Shown: positions 34,387 through 43,493, numbered from the stretch's first letter. The stretch is 64,000 bases of DNA from Adhaeribacter pallidiroseus (GCF_003340495.1 NZ_QASA01000001.1:5332001-5396000), one strand, 5' to 3'. Made by a program: numbers and translations. Notes: generated by a model not told the origin, from the sequence alone.

Positions 34387-35682
34387 TTATGCTCTGGCTT
34401 TATGGCCAACTGCGGCGTAGTACCAGATAAATAAATAACAAGGCACCATAATCCAATAAGCTTGTTGCAGGTTAAGCACATCGGCCAAGCGACCATAAGC
34501 CAAGGGTATTAAAGCGCCACCCGCTAAGGCCATAATCAAAAACGACGAACCAATTTTGGTAAACCGACCTAAATCCGCAATAGCCAGGGGCCAGATAGCC
34601 GGGAAAACTAAGGCATTCGCCAAACCCAGCAAAGACACACTCAAAACAGATATGTAGCCATCGGTTAAAATAGCTACCACTGATAAGATAACACCGAGCA
34701 CCGCCGAAATCTGGAGCGCTTTTTCTTGTTTAATGTACTTCGGAATCGTTAAAATACCAATGATGTAGCCCATAATCATGGCTATCAGGGTACACGACGT
34801 AAAGAATTTAGCGGTATCTAAAGAAATGCCTTGCGCATTGTGCGCGTAACTGATCACCGTATCACCGGCCATTACTTCCACGCCCACGTACAAGAACATC
34901 GCCAAGGTACCCATTATTAAATGCGGGAATTGCAGAATGCTGGTTTTGTTGGTATTGGCTACGGCTACGGTTTCATCTTCCTTATCGGTATCGATTTCGG
35001 GTAAGCCGGAAAAGTAAATAAGTACGGCCAGTACCAAGAGAATAGCCGTCATGATAATATAAGGCGTGATTACCCGGGAAGCCAACTCACCTAGTTCAGT
35101 AGCTTTTTGCACGGCGTTCATGCCGTTTAAGCGTTCTACCAAAGTATCGGCTTCGGATAATACAATGCTACCCAGAATAATAGGAGCAATGGCGCCGGCT
35201 ACTTTGTTGCAAATACCCATAATACTAATGCGTTTCGCGCCACTTTCCCGTGGCCCCAGAATAGTGATATACGGGTTAGAAGCCGTTTGCAGAATAGCTA
35301 AACCAGTGCCCTGCACAAACAAACCCAGTAAAAACAAAACGTACGTACGGGAGGTAGCCGCCGGAATAAAAATTAAACAACCTACCGCCATGATCAACAA
35401 ACCCACCGACATGCCTTTTTTAAATCCGGTAGCCTTGAGTACCCACGCCGACGGAATAGCCATTACCAGGTAAGAAATGTAAAAGGCAAAAGCTACCAGG
35501 TACGATTCAAAGTTATTGAGCTCGCAGGCGATTTTTAAATAAGGTATAAGTACCGAATTAAGCCAGGTAACAAAACCGAAAATAAAAAATAAAGCCCCGA
35601 TAATAATAATAGAGCGCATGTAATTGGCATTGGTGGTAGCCGAACTTGTAACGGGCTCCCGAGATACCGAACTGTTGGTCAT
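34387..35682 (-). CDS. Sugar MFS transporter (FucP/GluP type)
   Basis: 431-residue major facilitator protein with twelve predicted membrane helices. The N-terminal FFIFGFVTWLNSVLIPYLK and the loop TGFKKGMSVGLLIMAVGCLIFIPAA are typical of the fucose/glucose/galactose proton symporter branch. ASNPYITILGPRESGAKRISIMGICNKVAGAIAPIILG is the family signature. It probably takes up a hexose by proton symport across the inner membrane. The exact sugar cannot be fixed from sequence, and no catabolic genes adjoin it. Confidence 0.88.
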   Translation of the reverse strand: MTNSSVSREPVTSSATTNANYMRSIIIIGALFFIFGFVTWLNSVLIPYLKIACELNNFESYLVAFAFYISYLVMAIPSAWVLKATGFKKGMSVGLLIMAVGCLIFIPAATSRTYVLFLLGLFVQGTGLAILQTASNPYITILGPRESGAKRISIMGICNKVAGAIAPIILGSIVLSEADTLVERLNGMNAVQKATELGELASRVITPYIIMTAILLVLAVLIYFSGLPEIDTDKEDETVAVANTNKTSILQFPHLIMGTLAMFLYVGVEVMAGDTVISYAHNAQGISLDTAKFFTSCTLIAMIMGYIIGILTIPKYIKQEKALQISAVLGVILSVVAILTDGYISVLSVSLLGLANALVFPAIWPLAIADLGRFTKIGSSFLIMALAGGALIPLAYGRLADVLNLQQAYWIMVPCYLFIWYYAAVGHKARA

Positions 35683-35886
35683 GAGTTTTTGGAAAGAAGT
35701 TATGAATAATACCGTGCACGTACGTGTCAGCCGAAAGTAGTAAATTATTTTGGAATTACAGCAAGCTAACTTACCAAATCAAATTAAGCAGCGTAATGTA
35801 AATTTGCAGGATAAAACCAGAAAACTGCTATAAAATTAGCAAAGTGGGCTTGTAAAGGATGGCAAATTTTTAAAAAATAAACTGAT

Positions 35887-36483
35887 TTACTGAATTATAC
35901 CCTTAATGCGGTATTCGAGCGGGCGCAAGAAAACGGTTTTTTGGGTACCGCTTATCTGGTAACTGATAATCTGATTCTGGCCATTAACCGGCTCGCATTG
36001 CAGCGAAAAATCTTTGGTTGATTTTACTAAATAATTGTCATCCCGGTGCCGGCCTTTGATCGCTACTACTTGTTTATCCGCGGAAGTAGTTACTTCTAAA
36101 TACTCCACGGGCGCATCGCGGTAGCCTGGGCGTTTGCGGTAAATGGTTTTGATCCGGCCATTTGCTTCGGGGGTAGTAGTTATGGCGTAGGCGGCGCGCA
36201 AGGCAGGCTTATTGATGTCGGCTTGGGTAAAAGTTTCCAGTTCGTGCTCCCAGTTGATGGTGCGCAGCACCTTGATTTCTGGTGCGTCGGGCGGGGTAAC
36301 AAAGGTTTTCTCTACGGCTATTGGTGCCGATTGCAGTTGTTTAACTTGTCCCGAGATAAATTGGCTTAAGTTGAAGTACGCCGGCGAAGCAATTGCCTTG
36401 GGATTCGGTTTTACCGATTCGTTTTGGCAACTGCTGAACCAGGTAAGGCTTAGTATCAGGAAAAATTTAAAAAAATACCTCAA
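35887..36483 (-). CDS. Hypothetical lipoprotein
   Basis: 198-residue predicted lipoprotein with leader RYFFKFFLILSLTWFSSC and then an Asn/Pro-rich spacer. The rest is a mixed alpha/beta pattern (VLRTINWEHELETFTQADINKPALRAAYAI) with the central segment YLEVTTSADKQVVAIKGRHRDDNYLV. I recognise the type as a conserved but uncharacterised lipoprotein of Cytophagales. It begins 9 bases after the gpmI stop, so the two are likely cotranscribed. No catalytic residues can be named. Confidence 0.7.
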   Translation of the reverse strand: MRYFFKFFLILSLTWFSSCQNESVKPNPKAIASPAYFNLSQFISGQVKQLQSAPIAVEKTFVTPPDAPEIKVLRTINWEHELETFTQADINKPALRAAYAITTTPEANGRIKTIYRKRPGYRDAPVEYLEVTTSADKQVVAIKGRHRDDNYLVKSTKDFSLQCEPVNGQNQIISYQISGTQKTVFLRPLEYRIKGIIQ

Positions 36484-36492
36484 AATTAATTT

Positions 36493-38022
36493 TTAAGCAA
36501 GCTGTAATAACGATTGTCCGGTCATATCGGGTGGTTGAGGTATACCCATTAATTGCAAAATGGTTGGAGCTAAATCGCCTAATTTACCGTTTTGCAAAGT
36601 TCCCGGGTAATCGTTTGAAGCCAGAATAAAAGGTACTAAGTTAGTAGTATGTGCGGTATTAGGCGTACCATCGGGGTTAACCATCATTTCGGCATTACCG
36701 TGGTCGGCAATAATAATGCAAGCATAATCACTGGCCAGGGCCGTCGTTACTACCGCATCGGCGCATTGGTCTACGGTTTCCACGGCTTTTACCGCCGCTT
36801 CGAACACGCCGGTGTGGCCCACCATATCGGGGTTAGCAAAGTTTAAGCAAATAAAATCAGCGTTTTTGTCGCGGAGTTCCGGTACTATTAGATCGCGCAG
36901 CTCAAAAGCGCTCATCTCGGGTTTTAAATCGTAGGTGGCCACTTTGGGCGAAGCGGCCATTAAGCGTTTCTCTCCGTTAAAAACGGCTTCGCGGCCCCCC
37001 GAAAAGAAAAAGGTAACGTGCGGGTATTTCTCAGTTTCGGCAATTCTAATCTGCGTTTTACCAGCATTGGCTACTACTTCGCCCAGCGTATTATGTAAAT
37101 TATCTTTATCAAAAATCGGCTTTACGCCTACAAAGCTATCGTCGTAATTGGTGAGGGTTAAATAATACAGGTTCAGCTTGTGCATGTTCTGCTCGTGGAA
37201 GTCGCGCTGGGTTAAAGCTTGCGTAATTTCGCGGCCCCGGTCGGTCCGGAAGTTAAAGCACAATACTACGTCGCCTTCTTCCATTACCGTTACCGGCTTG
37301 CCGCCGGCATCTACTTTTACAATCGGTTTTACAAATTCATCAGTAACCCCAGCTAAATAAGAATCCTGCAGCGATTGAATAGGGTTGGTAGTAGCCTGTC
37401 CCATGCCGTGTACCATTAAGTCGTAGGCTTCTTTAACCCTTTCCCAGCGGTTATCCCGGTCCATGGCGTAGTACCGGCCCACAATAGAGGCTAGTTCGCC
37501 GGTGGTTTGGTGCAGGTGCGCCTCTAAATCCTGCAAATAACCTACGCCGCCCTTGGGGTCGGTATCGCGGCCATCGGTAAAGGCATGCACAAATACTTTT
37601 TTCAAACCTTTTTCGGCGGCAATGCTGCACAAGGCTTTTAAGTGATTTAAATGCGAGTGTACGCCACCATCAGACACTAAACCCATGAAGTGTACTTTTT
37701 TATCCTGATGTAGCGCGTATTCCAAAGCTTCCGCCAGCGCCGGCATTTTCTCCAGCTCGTGTTCCCGGATGGAAACATTTATCTTCACAAGATCCTGGTA
37801 CACTACCCGGCCGGCGCCAATATTCATGTGGCCAACCTCAGAATTTCCCATCTGGCCTTCCGGTAAGCCTACTGCTTCGCCGGAGGCTTCTAATTTTGCG
37901 TGCGGAAAACGCTGGTAAAGCGAATCTACAAACGGAGTATTTGCCTGATCTACAGCCGATACGGTCGGATTAGTAGAAATTCCCCATCCATCCAGAATTA
38001 TCAGAATAACTTTTTTGTTCAT
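36493..38022 (-). CDS. gpmI: 2,3-bisphosphoglycerate-independent phosphoglycerate mutase
   Basis: Glycolytic enzyme converting 3-phosphoglycerate to 2-phosphoglycerate through a phosphoserine intermediate with two Mn ions. The start at ATG 38022 gives MNKKVILIILDGWG with the first metal Asp and a 509-residue protein of usual length; a longer open frame to 38121 lacks a credible start context. The catalytic Ser lies in MGNSEVGHMNIGAG near residue 62. FVHAFTDGRDTDP, ADHGNAEMM and NTAHTTNLVPF (His ligands) complete the alkaline-phosphatase-like site. All motifs are intact. Confidence 0.96.
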   Translation of the reverse strand: MNKKVILIILDGWGISTNPTVSAVDQANTPFVDSLYQRFPHAKLEASGEAVGLPEGQMGNSEVGHMNIGAGRVVYQDLVKINVSIREHELEKMPALAEALEYALHQDKKVHFMGLVSDGGVHSHLNHLKALCSIAAEKGLKKVFVHAFTDGRDTDPKGGVGYLQDLEAHLHQTTGELASIVGRYYAMDRDNRWERVKEAYDLMVHGMGQATTNPIQSLQDSYLAGVTDEFVKPIVKVDAGGKPVTVMEEGDVVLCFNFRTDRGREITQALTQRDFHEQNMHKLNLYYLTLTNYDDSFVGVKPIFDKDNLHNTLGEVVANAGKTQIRIAETEKYPHVTFFFSGGREAVFNGEKRLMAASPKVATYDLKPEMSAFELRDLIVPELRDKNADFICLNFANPDMVGHTGVFEAAVKAVETVDQCADAVVTTALASDYACIIIADHGNAEMMVNPDGTPNTAHTTNLVPFILASNDYPGTLQNGKLGDLAPTILQLMGIPQPPDMTGQSLLQLA

Positions 38023-38162
38023 GCTGCAAATATAATATTCTGGCTTAAAATGTATAATTTTTATTAATTTGAACCTCCAAAATCCAAATTCTATAACAAT
38101 ATTCAGAAAATACGTTGGCACAGTTTTGGTGGGTACGCCAGCTAATTACTTTATTATAACTT

Positions 38163-38570
38163 ATGAAAAAAATTAAACTAGTTCTAACGATGCTGGCTCT
38201 AGTAGCTACCTCTTTGGTATTTACGGGTCAGGCATACGCGCAGGACGATGTGCTGGGTGGAATCCGGACGGCACTAAGTGAAGGAAATTCCAGGGATTTA
38301 GCCCAGTTTTTTAATACTTCTGTAGAAGTTGGCATTGATGGTAATAAATCTACTTACAGCCAAACCCAAGCCGAATTTGTGCTTCGGGATTTCTTTAGTA
38401 AGCAAGCACCTACGGGTATTGAGAGTGTCCACAAAGGATCCTCCGATCAAGGCTTGACTTACGAGATTATGAAGTATAAGTATAACGGAGGCTCTTACCG
38501 GGTAATGGTGTACATCAAGCAATTTAAAGGTGAAAACCTGATTGATACAATTGAATTCACGAAAGAATAA
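38163..38570 (+). CDS. DUF4783 domain-containing secreted protein
   Basis: 135 residues with a clear Sec signal (LVLTMLALVATSLVFTGQAYAQ). The mature part (VLGGIRTALSEGNSRDLAQFF, SQTQAEFVLRDFFSKQ, YRVMVYIKQFKGENLIDTIEF) has the alpha+beta pattern of the SnoaL/NTF2-like superfamily and matches DUF4783, a Bacteroidota periplasmic protein family usually found next to nadC. No catalytic role is known. It is followed by a terminator and then nadC. Confidence 0.85.
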   Translation: MKKIKLVLTMLALVATSLVFTGQAYAQDDVLGGIRTALSEGNSRDLAQFFNTSVEVGIDGNKSTYSQTQAEFVLRDFFSKQAPTGIESVHKGSSDQGLTYEIMKYKYNGGSYRVMVYIKQFKGENLIDTIEFTKE

Positions 38571-38623
38571 AGAATGAGAATATAACTACTTTCTGTTGAT
38601 AATACTTATGGTACAAAAAAATT

Positions 38624-38660
38624 AAAAGGCGCGGCCCTCGTTGGTGCCGTGCCTTTTGCT
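38624..38660 (+). terminator. Intrinsic terminator after the DUF4783 gene
   Basis: Arms 38624-38635 and 38646-38657 form a 12-bp stem with one G-U pair and a ten-base loop, followed by TTTT within the arm and beyond. Confidence 0.75.
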
Positions 38661-38808
38661 TTTTACCAGGTACATCGATAAACGTTTTTTTAAATTTTTA
38701 AGAATTTTCTTTTTAAATGCCCGAATGATTCTGGTTATTATTAGTTCAGTTTGTTATAAACCCGCAACTTGCAACCTATAACTGCTAAATACCCGTATTA
38801 GTAAGCTT

Positions 38809-39669
38809 GTGAGACCATCCTACATAACCGACGAAAGTTTAAAGCAATTTATAAAACAAGCATTAGCCGAAGATATCGGCGACGGCGATCATTCGTCATT
38901 GGCGTCTATACCGGATAGCGCCCAAAACGAAGCTAAGTTGCTGGTAAAAGGAACCGGCATTCTGGCCGGAGTAGAACTGGCTCAGGAAATCATCCGAGAG
39001 GTAGATGCTACTTTAACCCTGGAAGTATTTATAACGGATGGTACTCCGGTAAAACCGGGTGATATTGCCTTTTATGTAGCCGGTAAAGCGCAATCTATAT
39101 TAACCGCCGAACGCCTGGTTTTAAATTGCATGCAGCGCATGAGCGGCATTGCTACTTTTACGCACCAGTTAAATCAACTAATTGCCGGCACCAACGCCCG
39201 GTTACTGGATACCCGCAAAACTACGCCCAACTTTAGAATGCTGGAAAAATGGGCGGTATTAATAGGAGGTGGGGTAAACCACCGGTACGGGTTATTCGAT
39301 ATGATTATCTTAAAAGATAACCATGTGGATTATGCCGGGGGTATTAAACAAGCGATTACCGCTACCCACGAATACCTGCAACGCACCAACCGCCAGTTAA
39401 AAATTGTAGTAGAAACCCGGAACTTGCAGGAAGTGCGGCAAGTACTGGATACTGGAGGAGTAGACCGGATTATGCTCGATAACATGACGCCGGACCAATT
39501 ACGGGAAGCTGTTCAATTTATTAATGGCCAGTACCCAACGGAAGCTTCCGGAGGTATTACCGAGGAAACTATTGCCACCATAGCTGCCACCGGCGTAGAT
39601 TTTATCTCGGTAGGAGCACTTACCCATTCTATCCGCAGCCTGGACCTGAGCTTAAAGGCCAAGAAATAA
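38809..39669 (+). CDS. nadC: Nicotinate-nucleotide pyrophosphorylase (carboxylating)
   Basis: Quinolinate phosphoribosyltransferase of NAD synthesis, 286 residues. Family motifs are EDIGDGDHSSLA near residue 20, MQRMSGIATFTHQ, the DTRKTTPNFRMLEKWAVLIGGGVNHRYGLFDMIILKDNH block, and the C-terminal ASGGITEETIATIAATGVDFISVGALTHS. The start is a GTG at 38809; no ATG is in frame nearby. It comes after the DUF4783 gene but a terminator separates them, so it may have its own promoter. Confidence 0.95.
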   Translation: MRPSYITDESLKQFIKQALAEDIGDGDHSSLASIPDSAQNEAKLLVKGTGILAGVELAQEIIREVDATLTLEVFITDGTPVKPGDIAFYVAGKAQSILTAERLVLNCMQRMSGIATFTHQLNQLIAGTNARLLDTRKTTPNFRMLEKWAVLIGGGVNHRYGLFDMIILKDNHVDYAGGIKQAITATHEYLQRTNRQLKIVVETRNLQEVRQVLDTGGVDRIMLDNMTPDQLREAVQFINGQYPTEASGGITEETIATIAATGVDFISVGALTHSIRSLDLSLKAKK

Positions 39670-39759
39670 AACTTATTTTTATTAGAAGTTAAGTCGTTAA
39701 TTCTGGTTTAGAACCAGTAAAAATATACCGCTGCTTTTTTAACAAGGTAAATTTTTGCC

Positions 39760-39767
39760 TACTTTTG
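39760..39767 (+). promoter_or_regulatory. TAnnTTTG -7 element, candidate
   Basis: TACTTTTG, with a TTT tract about 19-20 bases upstream in place of the -33 TTG. It lies 68 bases before the GTG of the YcxB-like gene. Confidence 0.4.
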
Positions 39768-39834
39768 TGCTCGATTGTAGCGCATCTGTTTTACAATCCC
39801 TAATTAATAATTCTTAAATTTCTAATTTATTTCC

Positions 39835-40308
39835 GTGATTATTAAAACCAAAAAGTACAAGCTAGAAACAAGTACGTACATTAAAATGGCCATGCTGGAG
39901 ATCCTGCGCAAGCAATGGTGGTTTATTATTGGGCCAATTGCAATTGCGTGTCTGGCCTTTATCTGGCCTTCGTGGTGGTTTATTTCGGGCGCTATTTTAA
40001 TTGTAGTGCTTTATTTGTTGTTTTGGGCCGTGCAGTTTACCGGCGTTACCCAACTGGAACAAAACAAAATTATTTTTGAAAAAATGGCCTACGAGATTGA
40101 TGGTCGCCAGATTTTAATGAAAATAAACGAGAAGCAGGGCATGCCCGTAAATTGGGATATGATTAAAACGGCTAAGAAAACCAAAGATGCTTATTTCTTA
40201 TCTTTATCTAAAGCGCAATTTATTCATTTGCCCTTCCGGATTTTCAATAATCCAAATGATTTAAAAATGATGGATGCCTACCTGAAACGAAAAAATTTAA
40301 TCGCCTGA
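39835..40308 (+). CDS. YcxB-like membrane protein
   Basis: 157 residues. Two strongly hydrophobic helices near residues 29-66 (WWFIIGPIAIACLAFIWP and ISGAILIVVLYLLFWAV) are followed by a soluble C-terminal beta-rich domain (IIFEKMAYEIDGRQILMKIN; WDMIKTAKKTKDAYFLSLSKAQFIHLPFRIF). The second part has the YcxB-like/PH-like pattern. The start is a GTG at 39835. Function is unknown; it has an apparent -7 element upstream and stands alone on its strand. Confidence 0.75.
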   Translation: MIIKTKKYKLETSTYIKMAMLEILRKQWWFIIGPIAIACLAFIWPSWWFISGAILIVVLYLLFWAVQFTGVTQLEQNKIIFEKMAYEIDGRQILMKINEKQGMPVNWDMIKTAKKTKDAYFLSLSKAQFIHLPFRIFNNPNDLKMMDAYLKRKNLIA

Positions 40309-40441
40309 TCTGGTAATTACAACTTTATTAGTGAAAAACAATCGCTATAAAAATTAAATAATTAATACGTTTCAGTATCTATTCTCATAAAGTATCGTTT
40401 TTATAAATAATTAATTTTTAGATTCAACCAGTAATAAATAT

Positions 40442-40741
40442 ATGACTACTAAAGCTTTTACCTTAGTCTTAGCCTTGAGTACCGCATTTATGGGAGCTTG
40501 CAGCAGCGAACCTTCGGATTTACGCCCGGAAAATAAGGTTTCCGTAGATTACGTACCAGCGGGCACCCGGGACTCTCCAAACCTGGACAATACCGATGAT
40601 AATAGTGGGCATGACAATGCGCGGCAAGACGTAAACCTGAACCACGATGAGCATGCGAACAAAGCCCTGGATAACTCTAAAGAGCAGGTTGAAGAGTCGA
40701 CCAAAACGAACCAGAAGGAAGCGGTAGAAAACCACGAATAA
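40442..40741 (+). CDS. Small hydrophilic lipoprotein
   Basis: 99 residues: the leader TLVLALSTAFMGAC gives a lipobox, followed by a highly charged, Asn/Asp/His-rich tail (NLDNTDDNSGHDNARQDVNLNHDEHANKALDN). The His/Asp content suggests possible metal binding but no motif is defined. Its neighbour 73 bases downstream has a heavy-metal-binding motif, so a shared metal-related role is possible. Family not recognised. Confidence 0.6.
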   Translation: MTTKAFTLVLALSTAFMGACSSEPSDLRPENKVSVDYVPAGTRDSPNLDNTDDNSGHDNARQDVNLNHDEHANKALDNSKEQVEESTKTNQKEAVENHE

Positions 40742-40814
40742 TTATTTACTCTGCAATAAGGCAGTTTTATTAAACCAGATTGCTTAAATTTATTGCGTTA
40801 CCTTTTTTAATAAA

Positions 40815-41099
40815 ATGAAATTTAAAAATACAGCTTTAGGATTAGCGCTAGCCAGTAGTGTGTATGTAAGTGCCTGCAATAAGCCGGCTTCCGAAGAAAA
40901 CGCAGCAACCACCGAAGCTGCAAAAACTACTACAGCTCCGGATTCGGCCAGTACGGCTCAGTTTGCTTATATCTGCTCGATGAAATGTGAAGGCAGTGCG
41001 AGCCACGAACCAGGCAAGTGCCCGGTTTGCAGTATGGATTTAGTGAAGAACCCGGATTATACAGGAGCTACGGCTACACCAGATTCTTTAGCTTTATAA
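40815..41099 (+). CDS. Lipoprotein with heavy-metal-binding domain
   Basis: 94-residue lipoprotein. The leader ends at SSVYVSAC, then a low-complexity Ala/Thr/Ser linker runs to about residue 50. The C-terminal YICSMKCEGSASHEPGKCPVCSMDLVK matches the HMBD domain (pattern YxCPMxxxxxxxxPGxCPxCGM), normally found in copper efflux proteins such as CusB or CopA; the Cys and Met residues are expected to bind Cu or another soft metal. It stands alone here, so it may be a periplasmic metal buffer. A remarkable palindromic terminator follows. Confidence 0.85.
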   Translation: MKFKNTALGLALASSVYVSACNKPASEENAATTEAAKTTTAPDSASTAQFAYICSMKCEGSASHEPGKCPVCSMDLVKNPDYTGATATPDSLAL

Positions 41100-41110
41100 A
41101 CACTTACTAC

Positions 41111-41161
41111 CATAACGTAAAAAGGCCGGTAATTTTAAATTACCGGCCTTTTTACGTTATG
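41111..41161. terminator. 51-nt perfect palindrome, bidirectional terminator
   Basis: The arms 41111-41135 and 41137-41161 are exact 25-base complements around a single central T, with A and T runs inside. Terminator-like for transcription from either side. Confidence 0.8.
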
Positions 41162-41186
41162 GTTGCTCATAATTTACACTCCAGTA

Positions 41187-41624
41187 AATGAAGTTGTAAG
41201 TTACCTAATACTAATGCGCTTGCCTTCTTTGTCAGGTAGTAAAAAACAAGTATCTCGGCAGTCTTAAATTTAAAATTATACCGGGTTTATAGTTACGAAA
41301 TCTCGTAGTTTAATGTTATTAGCCACCTCTGCAGGCCGCAAGAGATTGTACTAACCGGAGTGGAAGTCACCCACCCGTAATTGATAGGCACCCCAAAATA
41401 CTGCTTTGCCGGATATACCCATCGATTACGGTAGAATGGCCATTAGTTGTAAAATTTTCATAGTAAAAACATACTGGGCGCTTCGCATCTACTTCTTTTT
41501 GGATGAGTAGCTTTACGCTGTCCTCTTTTATAATATGCCGGATGTTTTCTTTTTGGGCAATGGCATTCGTTAGTTCTTGGGGTAAAGGTCGGTTACCGGT
41601 AAAGCAGCCGTAAAATTCTGCCAC
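41187..41624 (-). pseudogene. Frameshifted papain-like peptidase fragment (C10-like), tentative
   Basis: The minus-strand ORF 41367-41624 (85 codons) contains KRPVCFYYENFTTNGHSTVIDGY. In it, GHSTVIDGY resembles the active-site His region of C10-type (streptopain-like) cysteine peptidases. After it the frame breaks: shifting by one base near the TTTT in AGTATTTTGG yields YFGVPINYGWVTSTP, a plausible continuation of the same fold (normally NYGWGG), ending soon after. The conserved Cys-containing N-terminal half is absent. It is therefore probably the remnant of a degraded gene. The match is short, so the family call is uncertain. Confidence 0.4.
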
Positions 41625-41786
41625 TTTAGTTTATAGCTAGATTAAGTAGCTTAGATAACGTACCGGCAACCTCCGGATTTATTTAATAGAGAATTAGCTA
41701 AAAACTATTTTATAGCGAAAGTTGCTATTTGTTTTGGATTGAAGGCTGATTTAATTATCCAATAGTCTTATTTCATAAATAACTCT

Positions 41787-41794
41787 TACCTTTG
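41787..41794 (+). promoter_or_regulatory. TAnnTTTG -7 element, candidate
   Basis: TACCTTTG lies 23 bases before the methyltransferase ATG. No TTG is seen at the -33 position. Confidence 0.4.
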
Positions 41795-41816
41795 CGGCCA
41801 CTTAATAAAAACACCC

Positions 41817-42554
41817 ATGTACCAGCAAGAGGAAGAGTGGTTTAGTACCTGGTTTAATTCGCCGTATTACCAAATTTTGTACAAAAATCGCGACACTCAG
41901 GAAGCGCACGCGTTTCTAGATAAGCTAATTGCCCATCTAAATACGAAGTTTACTTACCGGATTTTAGAGATGAATTGCGGCACCGGGCAGCAAGCGGCTT
42001 ACTTGAATCAAAAAGGGTTTCATGTTACAGGCCTCGATGTTTCGGAAAAGAATATTGCTCGTGCTAAACAATTTAAAAACGAGCATTTGCAATTTTACCA
42101 GCACGATATGCGGGACATTTTCCGAACCGCTTACTACGACTTAATTTTAAATTTATTTACCAATTTTGGCTATTTTGATTCTGAAACCGAGAACGTAGTG
42201 GCTTTGCGTTCTACAGTTTCGGCTATTAAACCGGGTGGTAAACTTGTTATTGATTTTATAAATACCAATCAGGCCATTCAGCAGGTAACGGATGGCGAAG
42301 AGAAAACCATAGATGGCCTTTTATTTCAAATATCCCGGAAAGTAGAAAAAGGCTTTCTGGTGAAAACCATTGCGGTAACTGACCAAGATCAGCAACATAC
42401 CTTCTACGAAAAAGTGCGGGCCCTAACCTACGATCAGTTCATGGAATACTTCCGGATGACGAGCTTGCGCTTGATAAATGTTTTTGGTTCTTACGAATTG
42501 GAGCCTTTCAATCCGGAAACCAGCGAGCGCATGATTTTTATTCTTAAAAAATAA
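41817..42554 (+). CDS. Class I SAM-dependent methyltransferase
   Basis: 245 residues with a Rossmann-type methyltransferase core. Motif I is ILEMNCGTGQQAAYL near residue 50, a slightly unusual variant with Asn-Cys in the loop; VTGLDVSEKNIARAK is motif II. ILNLFTNFGYFD and LRSTVSAIKPGGKLVIDFINTN are later core strands. The C-terminal extension (HTFYEKVRALTYDQFMEYFRMTSLRLINVFGSY) is that of small-molecule methyltransferases of this type. The substrate is unknown. It is followed after 13 bases by a ZIP transporter and probably cotranscribed. Confidence 0.88.
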   Translation: MYQQEEEWFSTWFNSPYYQILYKNRDTQEAHAFLDKLIAHLNTKFTYRILEMNCGTGQQAAYLNQKGFHVTGLDVSEKNIARAKQFKNEHLQFYQHDMRDIFRTAYYDLILNLFTNFGYFDSETENVVALRSTVSAIKPGGKLVIDFINTNQAIQQVTDGEEKTIDGLLFQISRKVEKGFLVKTIAVTDQDQQHTFYEKVRALTYDQFMEYFRMTSLRLINVFGSYELEPFNPETSERMIFILKK

Positions 42555-42567
42555 CGCCCACCTTGGT

Positions 42568-43317
42568 ATGCTCTTCGCAAGTATTATTTTATTTTTAACG
42601 GTTATGTTTTCCGGTGCCTTGGTGCGATTCTTTCCGCAGCATAACCAGCAATGGCTAAAGTTGATACTGGCTTTTAGCGGAGCTTATTTATTTACCTTAA
42701 CCGTTATTCACGTATTGCCGGATGTGTTGGTAGATGCTCCTGATCCGCACGCGGTAGGTTATTACATTCTGGCTGGCTTTTTTCTGCAGCTAATTCTGGA
42801 GATATTTTCGCAGGGCATTGAGCACGGCCACATGCACCACCACGAAAAGCAAACCGATACCATTCCGTATCTGCTTTTGTTTTCCCTAATGATCCATTCT
42901 TTTTTGGAAGGCAGTATTTTAATTAAAGGCGAACATCAGCTATCAGGGCACCACCACGCGGGTTCCGATAACTTTTACCGGATCTTAGCGGGTATCGCCA
43001 TCCACCATATACCGGCCGCTTTTGCTTTAATGTCTATTTTGGTATCGCGGTTGCAAAATTTTAAAAAAGCTTTCCTTTATTTGATATTTTTTGCCATTGC
43101 TTCGCCGCTGGGTTTGTGGTTCAGTAATTACGTGTTGCACGAGCAAGTACAAACGGGTAATTTGTACATTATTCTAACCGGTTTGGTAGCCGGTAACTTT
43201 TTGCATATATCTACCACCATCCTCTTCGAAACCAGCCCCGAACACCATTTCAACCGGCGTAAACTAATGGCTACTCTGGCGGGCGTAATGCTATCTCTTT
43301 TAACGGATTGGCTGTAG
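42568..43317 (+). CDS. ZIP family divalent metal transporter
   Basis: 249-residue membrane protein with about eight helices. The His-rich loop between helices III and IV (EHGHMHHHEKQTD), MIHSFLEGSILI with the metal-binding His and Glu in helix IV, and IAIHHIPAAFALMSILV in helix V define the ZIP fold. It probably moves Zn2+ or Fe2+ into the cytoplasm. It lies 13 bases after a methyltransferase gene with no obvious functional link. The length is usual for bacterial ZIPs. Confidence 0.9.
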   Translation: MLFASIILFLTVMFSGALVRFFPQHNQQWLKLILAFSGAYLFTLTVIHVLPDVLVDAPDPHAVGYYILAGFFLQLILEIFSQGIEHGHMHHHEKQTDTIPYLLLFSLMIHSFLEGSILIKGEHQLSGHHHAGSDNFYRILAGIAIHHIPAAFALMSILVSRLQNFKKAFLYLIFFAIASPLGLWFSNYVLHEQVQTGNLYIILTGLVAGNFLHISTTILFETSPEHHFNRRKLMATLAGVMLSLLTDWL

Positions 43318-43376
43318 TTACCAGTTCTTCGCTCAAATAGGAGGCTAAATTTAAGAATGTAAAGTAATCTTAACTT

Positions 43377-43384
43377 TACATTTG
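43377..43384 (+). promoter_or_regulatory. TAnnTTTG -7 element before the decayed operon
   Basis: TACATTTG is 20 bases before the first ATG of the remnant operon at 43404. No -33 TTG is visible, consistent with a decayed or weak promoter. Confidence 0.35.
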
Positions 43385-43403
43385 CGGGGGTAATTAGGGC
43401 ACC

Positions 43404-43487
43404 ATGGAAGCTCGTTATTTACTTCCGAACCAGTTTAAGAACCTTAATTACATACTTTTATTACTAGCCTGGCTGTTGTGGGGATAG
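43404..43487 (+). pseudogene. Truncated membrane protein remnant, gene 1 of decayed operon
   Basis: A 27-codon ORF, MEARYLLPNQFKNLNYILLL and so on, ending at TAG 43485-43487. It resembles the start of a small membrane protein that precedes an XRE regulator in many Cytophagales (LLPxxFKxxGxxL pattern), but here it stops within the first helix. The next ORF starts 7 bases later. Confidence 0.5.
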
Positions 43488-43493
43488 CGCAAC

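Noticed and set aside
35066-35473. 135-codon ORF opposite the sugar transporter
   Set aside because: Shadow frame of a membrane protein gene without independent evidence.
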